NCBI GenBank assembly: GCA_016866355.1
Contig: VGMN01000004.1
Coordinates: 62,001-126,000, forward strand
Direction of reading: 5' to 3'
Source of the DNA: Bacteroidota bacterium
GTDB lineage: Bacteria > Bacteroidota > Bacteroidia > Chitinophagales > Chitinophagaceae
DNA length: 64,000 nt
Below are positions 17,165 to 24,573 of this stretch, piece after piece. The position numbers were made by a program, and so were the translations under genes. The notes beneath the pieces are model-generated. The model was given only the letters and a program-made list of their open reading frames with translations, had not been told where the DNA came from and made no database searches. Positions within the stretch are counted from its first letter, which is position 1. Each line of letters begins with the position of its first letter.

Positions 17165-18843
17165 TGATGCAACAACTCCTTATTAAAAATTTATTTGTGT
17201 ACTATCGGTATTATATTTCAGCTGCTATTTTTATACTCTTTTTTACTTCAAAGGGATTGGCGCAGCCTGCCAGCGGAGTTAAAAGTGTAGATATTGTGTC
17301 TGCTTACAAGCCTACGGTTAAAAAATTCCCCAAGTTTCAATTTCTTCCCAATTTACCAAATCCTGATACATCCAGTATTTCACTTCGGTATGCTATTCCC
17401 TCCCAAGGATGGCAGTCGGCTTTTATTTTGAAACCTGTTATGCCCTTGTCTTATCAAAAAGACTCCTCTTTAGCACACACAGCTATTACTGTAAAAGCTG
17501 GGTTTGGAAATTTTAAATCTCCTTACCTACGTGCTCATTTTTCAGGGGCTAGCGCTAAACAGGCAGGATATTCCTTCAGTGCTTATCATCATGCGGCCAA
17601 GGGGAAACAAATTTTCCAACAGTTTGCGCAAACTGGAATTTTAATAAATGGATTTAAGCAATTAACTAATAAACCCTTTGGTGTAGATGGTAATTTTGAA
17701 TTTAATCGTCAGGCTGTTTATAAATATGGATTCCCAATTGGAACTATCATTCCGACTATTGACTCCATAAAAGATGTTTTTACTAAAGCGGGTGGGCGAG
17801 TGGGATTTAATAGAACTGCACTAACCGATTTTGGCATTAGCTACCAGGGGGACCTCTTTTTGAATTCTTTTTCAGATCAACATGGAGGGCGTGAACTAGC
17901 CATTCGTTTTAGTTTACCAGTTCAAAAATTCATTGAAGACAATTGGTCAATTGGCCTTGCATTGGATGCGCAATCTGTTCAACTTAAACGTGGGTCAGCT
18001 GTTTTTCAAAATAGTGCTGTAGGATTATTGCTTGGGTTAAAGCATAGTAATGGACAATTGAATTTTAACGCTGGGATCAACCCAGTTTGGGATCGTATTG
18101 GTGGGCAATTACTCCCCCAGATTTCAGTTGTCTATCAGTTAGATAGTACCCGTTTGCTTTTGACTGCTGGTTGGGAAGGAAAGTTTGTTGTAAATACTTA
18201 CCAGCAATTATTTAATGCTAATAACTGGCTTACTTTCCCTTTACGGTTATTGAATACAAAAACCCAGGAGGCTTATCTTGGTTTAAAGGGCGCGCTTAGT
18301 CCTTATTTGACCTTTGCCGTACGTGGGGCTAGCTTGATTCATCAAAACATGCCTTTATTTGTGACAGATACCAGTCAATTATTTAAAAATACATTTAAAG
18401 TGGTGTATGAGCCTCGACTAGTACAGTTGCATATAAAGGGCGAAATCAATTACCAAGTTGGGCAGCGTATTCATCTTTATTCAACACTTCAGCTTAATCA
18501 ATTTAGGGGGTTGGTGGAACAAAAAAAGGCTTGGGGGTTACTCCCACTTGAATGGAAAAGTGGGAGTCGCGTGCAGTTTGGAAGTAGTTTTAATTGGCAA
18601 ACTGATTTGTTTATGTGGAGAGGCGCTCAATTTTTGCAAGCAGATGGAAAATCGGACAGGTTGAAGGGCTCAGTGGACCTGAGCACCCAATTGGAGTTTC
18701 AGGTTGCTAAGTCTTGGCAATTATGGACAAGGGTTGGCAATTTATTCAATCAGTCATACCAACGATGGGCACAGTACCCTGTATATGGGTTTAATTTTAT
18801 GGCAGGTGTTGTATTTTCGCCGGATCCAAAAAGGAAACCTTGA
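17164..18843 (+). CDS. Outer-membrane beta-barrel-like protein paired with the TPR protein
   Basis: 559 residues with an N-terminal signal segment (hydrophobic about 15-33, ending GLAQ). The start of the mature protein reads VDIVSAYKPTVKKFPKFQFL, resembling the 'V..Y.PT..' N terminus of barrel proteins that follow a long TPR gene in other Bacteroidota, often labelled TonB-dependent receptor. The rest alternates polar and aromatic residues in strand-length blocks and ends with a strand-like YGFNFMAGVVFS. No plug domain or TonB box is evident, so it is probably a smaller barrel, not a true transporter. Overlaps the TPR gene by 1 nt and the next gene by 4 nt. Confidence 0.65.
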   Translation: MMQQLLIKNLFVYYRYYISAAIFILFFTSKGLAQPASGVKSVDIVSAYKPTVKKFPKFQFLPNLPNPDTSSISLRYAIPSQGWQSAFILKPVMPLSYQKDSSLAHTAITVKAGFGNFKSPYLRAHFSGASAKQAGYSFSAYHHAAKGKQIFQQFAQTGILINGFKQLTNKPFGVDGNFEFNRQAVYKYGFPIGTIIPTIDSIKDVFTKAGGRVGFNRTALTDFGISYQGDLFLNSFSDQHGGRELAIRFSLPVQKFIEDNWSIGLALDAQSVQLKRGSAVFQNSAVGLLLGLKHSNGQLNFNAGINPVWDRIGGQLLPQISVVYQLDSTRLLLTAGWEGKFVVNTYQQLFNANNWLTFPLRLLNTKTQEAYLGLKGALSPYLTFAVRGASLIHQNMPLFVTDTSQLFKNTFKVVYEPRLVQLHIKGEINYQVGQRIHLYSTLQLNQFRGLVEQKKAWGLLPLEWKSGSRVQFGSSFNWQTDLFMWRGAQFLQADGKSDRLKGSVDLSTQLEFQVAKSWQLWTRVGNLFNQSYQRWAQYPVYGFNFMAGVVFSPDPKRKP

Positions 18844-19481
18844 TACCTGTATTTAGAGAATATCTCGCTCTTTCCAATCAGCTCCCCCTAGATGGATTGG
18901 GGTACATACGAGTCCTCAACATTTCTGCCCAGCTTGATATTGCGGCTAGAGAAATTGAGCCTCCTAGACAGGAGTTCTATTTTGAGCCAACCAACCAGGT
19001 TGAAGCAAAAGATTTTATTAACTGGCTTTCTTCTCGTGATAATATTCCTGCAGCGATGGTTCTTCAGCAATATCAAACTGTATTGAAGCATCTTAGTTCC
19101 TATCCGCGTGAAAAAGAATGGGTATCATGGAAGGGTATTGGCAATTGGAAACTTGACGCTGCTGGCAATTTGCAGTTCACAGCTACCAATGAATCGTATA
19201 CCACTCCGATGGCTGTAAAAGCAGAGAAAGTAATTCGTGAAAATGTAGCGCATGCTGTCCAGGTTGGTGAATCCTCAGTTGATTCTATAACCATGGCAAA
19301 AAACTTGAAACAGCAAAAAGCTAAATTCATTTTGAAGAGTGGATGGATGCTCTTAATGCTTGTTGTTACACTAATAGTTTTAGCTTGGATTGTTTCCTAT
19401 TGGCATTTTACCCCTTCAATGTTTTCTAATCCAGCAAAAATCACTCCTTTACAGTCAACTCCAACTTATAGATCTTGGTGA
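18840..19481 (+). CDS. HU-CCDC81-like domain protein with one membrane helix
   Basis: 213 residues. The N-terminal half (YLALSNQLPLDGLGYIRVLN, then PPRQEFYFEP and DFINWLSSRDNIP) resembles the prokaryotic HU-CCDC81 domains, an HU/IHF relative that usually begins with 'hydrophobic-LPGLGGF'. A second such unit may run from about 60 to 140. One transmembrane helix follows at about 165-190, then only ~25 residues outside. Family members often end in a peptidoglycan-binding SPOR domain; none is present here. The start is TTG at 18840, overlapping the preceding TGA by 4 nt; no suitable ATG is available nearby. The domain call rests on pattern recall, so confidence is moderate. Confidence 0.55.
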   Translation: MIPVFREYLALSNQLPLDGLGYIRVLNISAQLDIAAREIEPPRQEFYFEPTNQVEAKDFINWLSSRDNIPAAMVLQQYQTVLKHLSSYPREKEWVSWKGIGNWKLDAAGNLQFTATNESYTTPMAVKAEKVIRENVAHAVQVGESSVDSITMAKNLKQQKAKFILKSGWMLLMLVVTLIVLAWIVSYWHFTPSMFSNPAKITPLQSTPTYRSW

Positions 19482-20374
19482 CCCACGATTCGATAACAAC
19501 TCATTGCCCAGCCTGTGGATCCAATTCCTGGAAATTGGTTTTTGATGTAATTGATCATTCTATTACTAAAGAGTCATTCCGATTGTATGAGTGTAATCAA
19601 TGCACCCTAAGAATTACGATGAATGCTCCTGGTATTGCATCCATCAGTAGTTACTACCAATCCGCTGAGTATATTTCTCATTCTAACACCCGTGAAGGGA
19701 TAATTAATCGTTTATACCAAAGAGTTCGAAAAATCACACTAGCACAAAAAAGTAAATTGGTGCGATCCTCAATTGTAGAGCCGATTGGAAATTTGTTAGA
19801 CTATGGCAGTGGAACAGGTGCATTTGTGGCCCACATGCAAAAAGATAATTGGAAAGTAATTGGAGTTGAACCCGCAGCTAATGCGCGTTCAATTGCAAAA
19901 AATCAATTTGGCGTTGAGTTGTTGGATCTCGCAGCTTTTGCGGAATTACCTGCTGCTCATTTTGATGTTATAACACTTTGGCACGTGCTAGAGCATGTGC
20001 ACGAACTCAATGAAACGCTGCAGCACCTACGTCGGTTGTTGAAGCCTGAGGGTCGAATCTTTATTGCGATGCCAAACTACACTTCAGTTGATGCTTTCTA
20101 TTTTGGCAGCCATTGGGCTGCTTATGATGTGCCACGTCATCTGTATCATTTTTCACCCCCCGCCATGCGACAGTTGATGAGTAGTAATCAGTTGAAGGTA
20201 CATGCAATAAAACCGATGTGGTTTGATTCTTTCTATGTTGCCATGCTAAGTACCCAGTATCAGGAGGGTCGTGTTAACTACTTAAAAAGCTTTTGGCTGG
20301 GTATACAATCTTCACTCAAGACAATCCAGGATACAGAAAGAGCTAGTTCCTTAATTTATGAAATTGGTTATTGA
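19478..20374 (+). CDS. Class I SAM-dependent methyltransferase with N-terminal zinc ribbon
   Basis: About 298 residues. The N terminus holds a four-cysteine zinc-ribbon (CPACGS ... YECNQCTL), then a Rossmann methyltransferase with motif I LLDYGSGTGAFVAHM, acidic residue in VIGVEPAANA, a post-motif LWHVLEHV and FIAMPNYTS. This domain order is typical of methyltransferases acting on sugars or small molecules in surface-polymer pathways, but the substrate is not identifiable. The GTG at 19478 overlaps the preceding TGA (GTGA), so translation is probably coupled. A TTG at 19475 is the only other nearby start. Last gene of the TPR operon; overlaps by 7 nt the convergent cyclotransferase. Confidence 0.82.
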   Translation: MTHDSITTHCPACGSNSWKLVFDVIDHSITKESFRLYECNQCTLRITMNAPGIASISSYYQSAEYISHSNTREGIINRLYQRVRKITLAQKSKLVRSSIVEPIGNLLDYGSGTGAFVAHMQKDNWKVIGVEPAANARSIAKNQFGVELLDLAAFAELPAAHFDVITLWHVLEHVHELNETLQHLRRLLKPEGRIFIAMPNYTSVDAFYFGSHWAAYDVPRHLYHFSPPAMRQLMSSNQLKVHAIKPMWFDSFYVAMLSTQYQEGRVNYLKSFWLGIQSSLKTIQDTERASSLIYEIGY

Positions 20375-21159
20375 CCAAGTGTAATTTCAAACACTTGAGG
20401 CCACAGCTTCCCAGTAACTAAAAATCGATTGGTAGCGGAATTGTAGGCAATTCCATTGGGAACTTCTGCTCCACTAAATAATTGTTTCACTTGCTCCCAA
20501 AGTGAGGATAAATCTATTTTGGCAACCACCTCTCCATTTGTAGTGTCAATTTTTAAAATGTAAGGGGTGGTGTATTGGTTTGCATATAGGTATCCGCCTA
20601 CAAACTCAAGTTCATTCAGGTTATAGCTAGGGCTTCCATTCTCCGTTACCAGTTGGCTCTTGCGTAATTGCATCCCATTAGGGTTATAAAAGAACAGCTC
20701 ACAACTTCCGTTGGTTAACAACAAATCCTTTCCATTATTAGTGAGTCCCCAGCCTTCCTTGTCAATAGCGAACTCATTGATCTTTTTAAAATCTTTAGTG
20801 TATTGAAAAACTTTATTCTCTTTCCAGGTTAATTGATAAATCGTGTCATTTAAAATTGTAATGCCTTCCCCAAAATATTGTTCATCCAGATCAAGGGCTT
20901 TTATGATCTTCCCATTAGTTAGGTTGGTTAAGAGAAGTCGGGAATTTCCATATTGCCCAGTTCCCTCGTATAGTCCTTCGTCCCCCAGTTGTAGCCCTTG
21001 CGTGTAAGAAGTTGTATCATGAGGGTAGGTTGCTACCACGGAAAAGTTTAGTGGGAGAACCGCGTTAGTGGTTTTCTGCTCTTCCTCGGCTGTTTTTGGC
21101 TGACAGCTTTGAGCTGAAAGCAGTAAAAATCCTGCCAGCAAGTTGAAAAAATGCCTCAT
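20368..21159 (-). CDS. Glutaminyl-peptide cyclotransferase (glutamine cyclotransferase), lipoprotein
   Basis: 263 residues. A lipoprotein signal peptide ends at SAQSC (C19). The rest is the five-bladed propeller of the plant/bacterial glutamine cyclotransferase family (PF05096), with YPHDTTSYTQGLQLGDEGLYEGTGQYG near the beginning split into consecutive strands, then LTWKENKVFQYT, EGWGLTNNGKDLLLTNGS, LNELEFVGGYLYANQY and EVPNGIAYNSATNRFLVTGK. The family converts N-terminal glutamine of peptides to pyroglutamate, protecting exported proteins from aminopeptidases. Here it is attached to the periplasmic side of a membrane. Transcribed alone. Confidence 0.88.
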   Translation of the reverse strand: MRHFFNLLAGFLLLSAQSCQPKTAEEEQKTTNAVLPLNFSVVATYPHDTTSYTQGLQLGDEGLYEGTGQYGNSRLLLTNLTNGKIIKALDLDEQYFGEGITILNDTIYQLTWKENKVFQYTKDFKKINEFAIDKEGWGLTNNGKDLLLTNGSCELFFYNPNGMQLRKSQLVTENGSPSYNLNELEFVGGYLYANQYTTPYILKIDTTNGEVVAKIDLSSLWEQVKQLFSGAEVPNGIAYNSATNRFLVTGKLWPQVFEITLGQ

Positions 21160-21257
21160 TTGTTAAAAAATATTCAAGTGTGATGCAGCAATATGCTACA
21201 TCCTGCTGTCTCTTGCTTGTTGGGTTTACAGGTCGCAACCTCAATCATGCTTATGGA

Positions 21258-21290
21258 AAGGGCACCCGCTTTCGGGAGCCCTTCTTTATT
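21258..21290 (-). terminator. Rho-independent terminator after lpdA
   Basis: Stem AAGGGC/GCCCTT with an inner CCCG/CGGG pairing (21258-21283), one A-A mismatch and a CTTT loop, directly after the lpdA stop. On the minus strand a short T run (TTTCC) follows, so termination may be leaky. On the plus strand the hairpin is followed by TCTTTATTTT, so it could also work in that direction. Confidence 0.6.
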
Positions 21291-22694
21291 TTAAAGATGT
21301 ATGGCTTCTCCATAGGCCACTTCAATAGCGTCTTTTACGCTTTCGCTGATGGTCGGGTGGGGGTGAATGGAGTTCAGCACCTCATGATAAGTAGTTTCAA
21401 GTTTTCTGGCAGTTACAGTTTGGGCAATTATTTCTGTTACATTATACCCAATCATGTGAGTGCCTAACCACTCTCCATATTTTGCATCAAAAATTACTTT
21501 CACAAACCCCTCTGTATGGCCTGCAGCAGATGCTTTGCCACTGGCGCTAAGTGGAAATTTGCCAACTTTAATTTCGTATCCGGCCTCTTTAGCTTGCTTT
21601 TCGGTGTAACCGACAGAAGCAATTTCTGGAATGCAATAGGTGCACCCTGGAATATTGTTGTAATCAATGGGTTCAGGTTGGTGGTTATACTTTTTTTCTT
21701 GATAGGCAATGGCCTCCACACAAATAATCCCTTCTTTGCTTGCTACGTGTGCAAGTGCTTGACCTGGGGCGCAGTCTCCAATTGCATAAATACCTGGAAT
21801 AGTTGTCTGTCCGTATTTATCAACTACTATTCTGCCTTTTTCTGTTTTTACACCAGTTTCTTCCAAACCAATTCCTTCAATATTTGCAGCCACTCCAACG
21901 GCACTTAGTAGCACATCTGCTTCTACTATCTTCTCTCCAGCGGCAGTTTTAATCTTTGCTTTAACGCCAGCTCCAGTTGTATCTACAGCGGTTACCTCAC
22001 TGCTGGTTAGGATTTCAATGCCATTTTTCTTGTATTGCTTCTCTAACTCTTTTGAAATATCCTCATCCTCAACAGGAACAATTCTGGGTAAGAATTCTAC
22101 GATAGTAACTTTTGTACCCATGCTGTTGTAGAAATAGGCAAACTCTACTCCAATGGCTCCGCTACCCACAATAATCATAGACTTTGGCATTGAGGGTAAT
22201 ACCATGGCTTCGCGATAGCCCAAAATCTTTTTACCATCAATTGGCATTGTGGGCAACTGACGGCTTCTTCCTCCTGTTGCTATGATAATGTGTTTGGCTT
22301 CTACTAGTTGTTTTTTCCCCTCCTTATCAGTTACTTCCAGCCTTCCTTTTCCTGTGATTTTTCCAAAACCCATTATCACATCAATCTTGTTTTTCTTCAT
22401 TAGGAATTGAACGCCTTTACTCATCTTGTCAGCTACTCCACGACTTCTTCGTATGACAGCATCAAATTGAGGTTGTCCCGTAGCTTCAATTCCAAAATCT
22501 TTGGCATGTTTGATATACTCATTTACTTGTGCACTTTTCAACAGAGCCTTGGTAGGAATACAGCCCCAATTAAGACAAACGCCTCCCAAGCTTTCTTTTT
22601 CTACGACTGCTGTTTTAAGCCCCAATTGTGACGCTCTGATTGCAGCCACATAGCCGCCAGGTCCGCTTCCCAGTACAAGTACATCGTATGCCAT
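21291..22694 (-). CDS. lpdA: Dihydrolipoyl dehydrogenase (E3)
   Basis: 467 residues from the ATG at 22694, the usual E3 length. The FAD-binding GSGPGGYVAAIRA begins at residue 10. The redox disulfide is in GGVCLNWGCIPTK (CxxxxC). The NAD-binding GSGAIGVEFA and FAD-contacting YAIGDCAPGQALAHVA follow, and the C-terminal acid-base pair is in SIHPHPTISE. It reoxidises the dihydrolipoyl group of 2-oxoacid dehydrogenase complexes, plausibly including the E2 at 10051-11352. An in-frame ATG at 22811 would add 39 residues unlike the family, so it is rejected. Transcribed divergently from rpmB. Confidence 0.95.
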   Translation of the reverse strand: MAYDVLVLGSGPGGYVAAIRASQLGLKTAVVEKESLGGVCLNWGCIPTKALLKSAQVNEYIKHAKDFGIEATGQPQFDAVIRRSRGVADKMSKGVQFLMKKNKIDVIMGFGKITGKGRLEVTDKEGKKQLVEAKHIIIATGGRSRQLPTMPIDGKKILGYREAMVLPSMPKSMIIVGSGAIGVEFAYFYNSMGTKVTIVEFLPRIVPVEDEDISKELEKQYKKNGIEILTSSEVTAVDTTGAGVKAKIKTAAGEKIVEADVLLSAVGVAANIEGIGLEETGVKTEKGRIVVDKYGQTTIPGIYAIGDCAPGQALAHVASKEGIICVEAIAYQEKKYNHQPEPIDYNNIPGCTYCIPEIASVGYTEKQAKEAGYEIKVGKFPLSASGKASAAGHTEGFVKVIFDAKYGEWLGTHMIGYNVTEIIAQTVTARKLETTYHEVLNSIHPHPTISESVKDAIEVAYGEAIHL

Positions 22695-22748
22695 AAATTT
22701 GTTTTTTTGGGTGTTAACTGTCAGGCGTTTAGGGCACCGAACAGGCAG

Positions 22749-22756
22749 CGAAGTTA
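22749..22756 (-). promoter_or_regulatory. Possible -7 box for lpdA
   Basis: The minus strand reads TAACTTCG, one base from the TAnnTTTG consensus, 54 nt before the lpdA start. Confidence 0.3.
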
Positions 22757-22852
22757 CCTCAAAAGCAAATTCAATCAAAAGTGGGAAATACCTCCTTGAG
22801 CCTTGGGGCATAAAAAAAAGGGACTTCTGTCTTTTAAATCACTGATTTCCCT

Positions 22853-22860
22853 TAACTTTG
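22853..22860 (+). promoter_or_regulatory. -7 promoter box for the rpmB-rpmG-DUF4295 operon
   Basis: TAACTTTG is an exact TAnnTTTG match, 20 nt before the L28 start codon. A T-rich stretch about 20 nt further upstream could serve as the -33 region. Confidence 0.55.
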
Positions 22861-22880
22861 CCGTCCCAAATTTGTGTTAT

Positions 22881-23117
22881 ATGGCAAGAGTATGTCAGGT
22901 CACTGGAAAGACGCCTGTTGGCGGTCACAAAGTGTCCCATTCTAATATCAAGACCAAGCGTCGTTTTCTGCCTAATCTGCAGCGTAAGCGCTTTTATCTG
23001 GCAGAAGAAGATAAATGGATTACCCTCAAGTTATCTACTGAAGCTATCCGTACAATCAACAAAAACGGTCTTTACAGTGTTGTGAAGCAGTTGAGAGCAC
23101 AAGGAGAAAAAATTTAA
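22881..23117 (+). CDS. rpmB: Large ribosomal subunit protein bL28
   Basis: 78 residues starting [20 protein letters not shown], the bL28 signature, with [10 protein letters not shown] and [15 protein letters not shown]. Length is normal. The ATG at 22881 gives the family N terminus; the in-frame extension from 22803 does not. No CxxC zinc pairs, so this is a zinc-free version. First gene of an operon with rpmG (19 nt downstream) and a DUF4295 gene. Confidence 0.95.
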   Translation: MARVCQVTGKTPVGGHKVSHSNIKTKRRFLPNLQRKRFYLAEEDKWITLKLSTEAIRTINKNGLYSVVKQLRAQGEKI

Positions 23118-23136
23118 CGATTAAACCGTTTCAATC

Positions 23137-23319
23137 ATGGCAAAAAAAGGCAATCGCGTCCAGGTAATTTTAGAGTGTACTGAGCACAAAACAAGTGGTC
23201 AGCCTGGTACCAGCCGTTACATTACGATAAAGAATAAAAAGAATAATCCTGAGCGCATGGAATTAAAAAAGTTTAATCCCATCCTCAAGAAAGTAACTGT
23301 ACACAAAGAAATCAAGTAA
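23137..23319 (+). CDS. rpmG: Large ribosomal subunit protein bL33
   Basis: 60 residues, starting [18 protein letters not shown] and continuing [20 protein letters not shown], the bL33 pattern. The usual two CxxC zinc pairs are missing (only C14 remains), so it is the zinc-independent type. It sits between rpmB and the DUF4295 gene with short gaps, as in other Bacteroidota. Confidence 0.95.
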   Translation: MAKKGNRVQVILECTEHKTSGQPGTSRYITIKNKKNNPERMELKKFNPILKKVTVHKEIK

Positions 23320-23351
23320 TCTAATCCTCTAACAGTATTTAACGCTCTCGT

Positions 23352-23522
23352 ATGGCAAAAGCAGCAAAAACCGCGATTAAGAAAGACCCTAAGCAAGCCG
23401 CAGAAGCAAAAAATTATACAAAGGTTATCAAGGCTGTACGCAGCCCCAAAACTGGTGCCTATACCTTTAAAGAACAGATGGTGCACAAAGACAAGGTGAA
23501 GGAGTTTTTAGCGCAGAAGTAA
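23352..23522 (+). CDS. DUF4295 family small basic protein (probable ribosome-associated protein)
   Basis: 56 residues starting MAKAAKTAIKKDPKQAAEAK, with KVIKAVRSPKTGAYTFKEQM in the middle and VKEFLAQK at the end. It is highly basic. This matches the DUF4295 family, found in Bacteroidota directly after rpmB and rpmG. The position and charge argue for a ribosomal or ribosome-bound role. I recall that Bacteroidota ribosome structures include a phylum-specific large-subunit protein (bL38) that may be this family, but I cannot verify that here. A strong terminator follows the gene. Confidence 0.85.
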   Translation: MAKAAKTAIKKDPKQAAEAKNYTKVIKAVRSPKTGAYTFKEQMVHKDKVKEFLAQK

Positions 23523-23553
23523 ATTCAAATTAATTTAGGGGAAACCCTTCAAT

Positions 23554-23587
23554 AGCTGTCTCACTTCGGTCCGACAGCTTTTTTTTT
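23554..23587 (+). terminator. Rho-independent terminator after the rpmB-rpmG-DUF4295 operon
   Basis: AGCTGTC (23554-23560) pairs perfectly with GACAGCT (23573-23579) around a loop containing TTCG, followed by a run of nine T. It ends only 11 nt before ftsY. Confidence 0.85.
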
Positions 23588-23598
23588 AACTTTCCAAC

Positions 23599-24573
23599 AT
23601 GGGTTTTTTCAGTAAACTGTTTGGTAAAAAAGAAAAAGAATCACTCTACCAAGGTTTGAAAAAAACAAGGGAGGGTTTTTTTTCTCGCTTAGTTGGGATT
23701 TTAACAGGCAAAACCAGCCTCGATGAAGAGTTGTTAAACCAATTAGAAGAGGCGCTTCTCGGAGCTGATGTGGGGGTAGACACCACAGTTAGGATCCTAG
23801 AGCGTGTAGAAAAAGCAGGTGCAAAGCAGAAATTCTCCTCTCCTGAGGCTCTGCAGGAAATGATTCGAAATGAAATTGAGGCTTTGTTCTCAAATAATTC
23901 AACTTCATCGAGTTATGATTTCAAATCAGACCTACCAAATAGGCCTTATGTAATATTGGTGGTAGGAGTTAATGGGGTAGGCAAAACCACCACTATTGGA
24001 AAGTTAGCGCATAATTTCAAGGAGGCCGGTAAGACTGTATTACTGGGTGCTGCTGATACCTTTCGGGCAGCGGCCGTAGAGCAGCTTACCATCTGGAGTG
24101 AGAGAATTGGAGTACCTATAGTAAAACAAACAACAGGTAGTGATCCTGCCGCTGTTGCTTTTGATACGGTACAAAGTGCACTTTCAAAAAATACGGAGGT
24201 AGTACTAATCGATACGGCTGGTCGTCTGCATAATAAAGCGCATTTAATGGAAGAGTTGAGTAAAATAAAACGCGTTATACAAAAATCCATTCCTGATGCA
24301 CCACATGAAATTCTCTTAGTATTGGATGGCTCAACAGGACAAAATGCATTGGAGCAAGCTCGACATTTTGCAGCGGCTACTCCCATCACTGCATTAGCTG
24401 TCACAAAATTGGATGGCACCGCAAAGGGTGGAGTAGTGCTTGCTATAGCAGATCAATTCAAGATACCTGTAAAATTTATTGGAGTGGGCGAACAAGCCAC
24501 TGATCTATTGGTTTTTGATCAGCAGTCATTTGTGGAAAGCCTATTTTCTATTCAACCACACCCCGCTTCATGA
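23599..24573 (+). CDS. ftsY: Signal recognition particle receptor FtsY
   Basis: 324 residues, a short FtsY with almost no acidic A domain: the N domain starts within the first ~25 residues. SRP GTPase motifs are all present: G1 GVNGVGKTTT (123-132), the insertion-box region AADTFRAAAVEQL, G3 DTAGR, and G4 TKLDGTAKGG. It receives ribosome-SRP complexes at the inner membrane and feeds them to SecYEG. It lies 11 nt after a terminator yet overlaps rimO by ATGA, so it must have a promoter inside or beyond that hairpin, or rely on readthrough. Confidence 0.95.
   Translation: MGFFSKLFGKKEKESLYQGLKKTREGFFSRLVGILTGKTSLDEELLNQLEEALLGADVGVDTTVRILERVEKAGAKQKFSSPEALQEMIRNEIEALFSNNSTSSSYDFKSDLPNRPYVILVVGVNGVGKTTTIGKLAHNFKEAGKTVLLGAADTFRAAAVEQLTIWSERIGVPIVKQTTGSDPAAVAFDTVQSALSKNTEVVLIDTAGRLHNKAHLMEELSKIKRVIQKSIPDAPHEILLVLDGSTGQNALEQARHFAAATPITALAVTKLDGTAKGGVVLAIADQFKIPVKFIGVGEQATDLLVFDQQSFVESLFSIQPHPAS

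Noticed and set aside
21516..21908. 130-residue plus-strand reading frame
   Set aside because: Antisense to lpdA, whose protein is unmistakable; no promoter box or family match.
22695..22811. 39-residue N-terminal extension of lpdA
   Set aside because: The added sequence is unlike E3 proteins, and the ATG at 22694 gives the standard FAD-binding N terminus.
23946..24419. 157-residue minus-strand reading frame
   Set aside because: Antisense to the ftsY GTPase domain; cysteine- and serine-rich composition is typical of a shadow frame.
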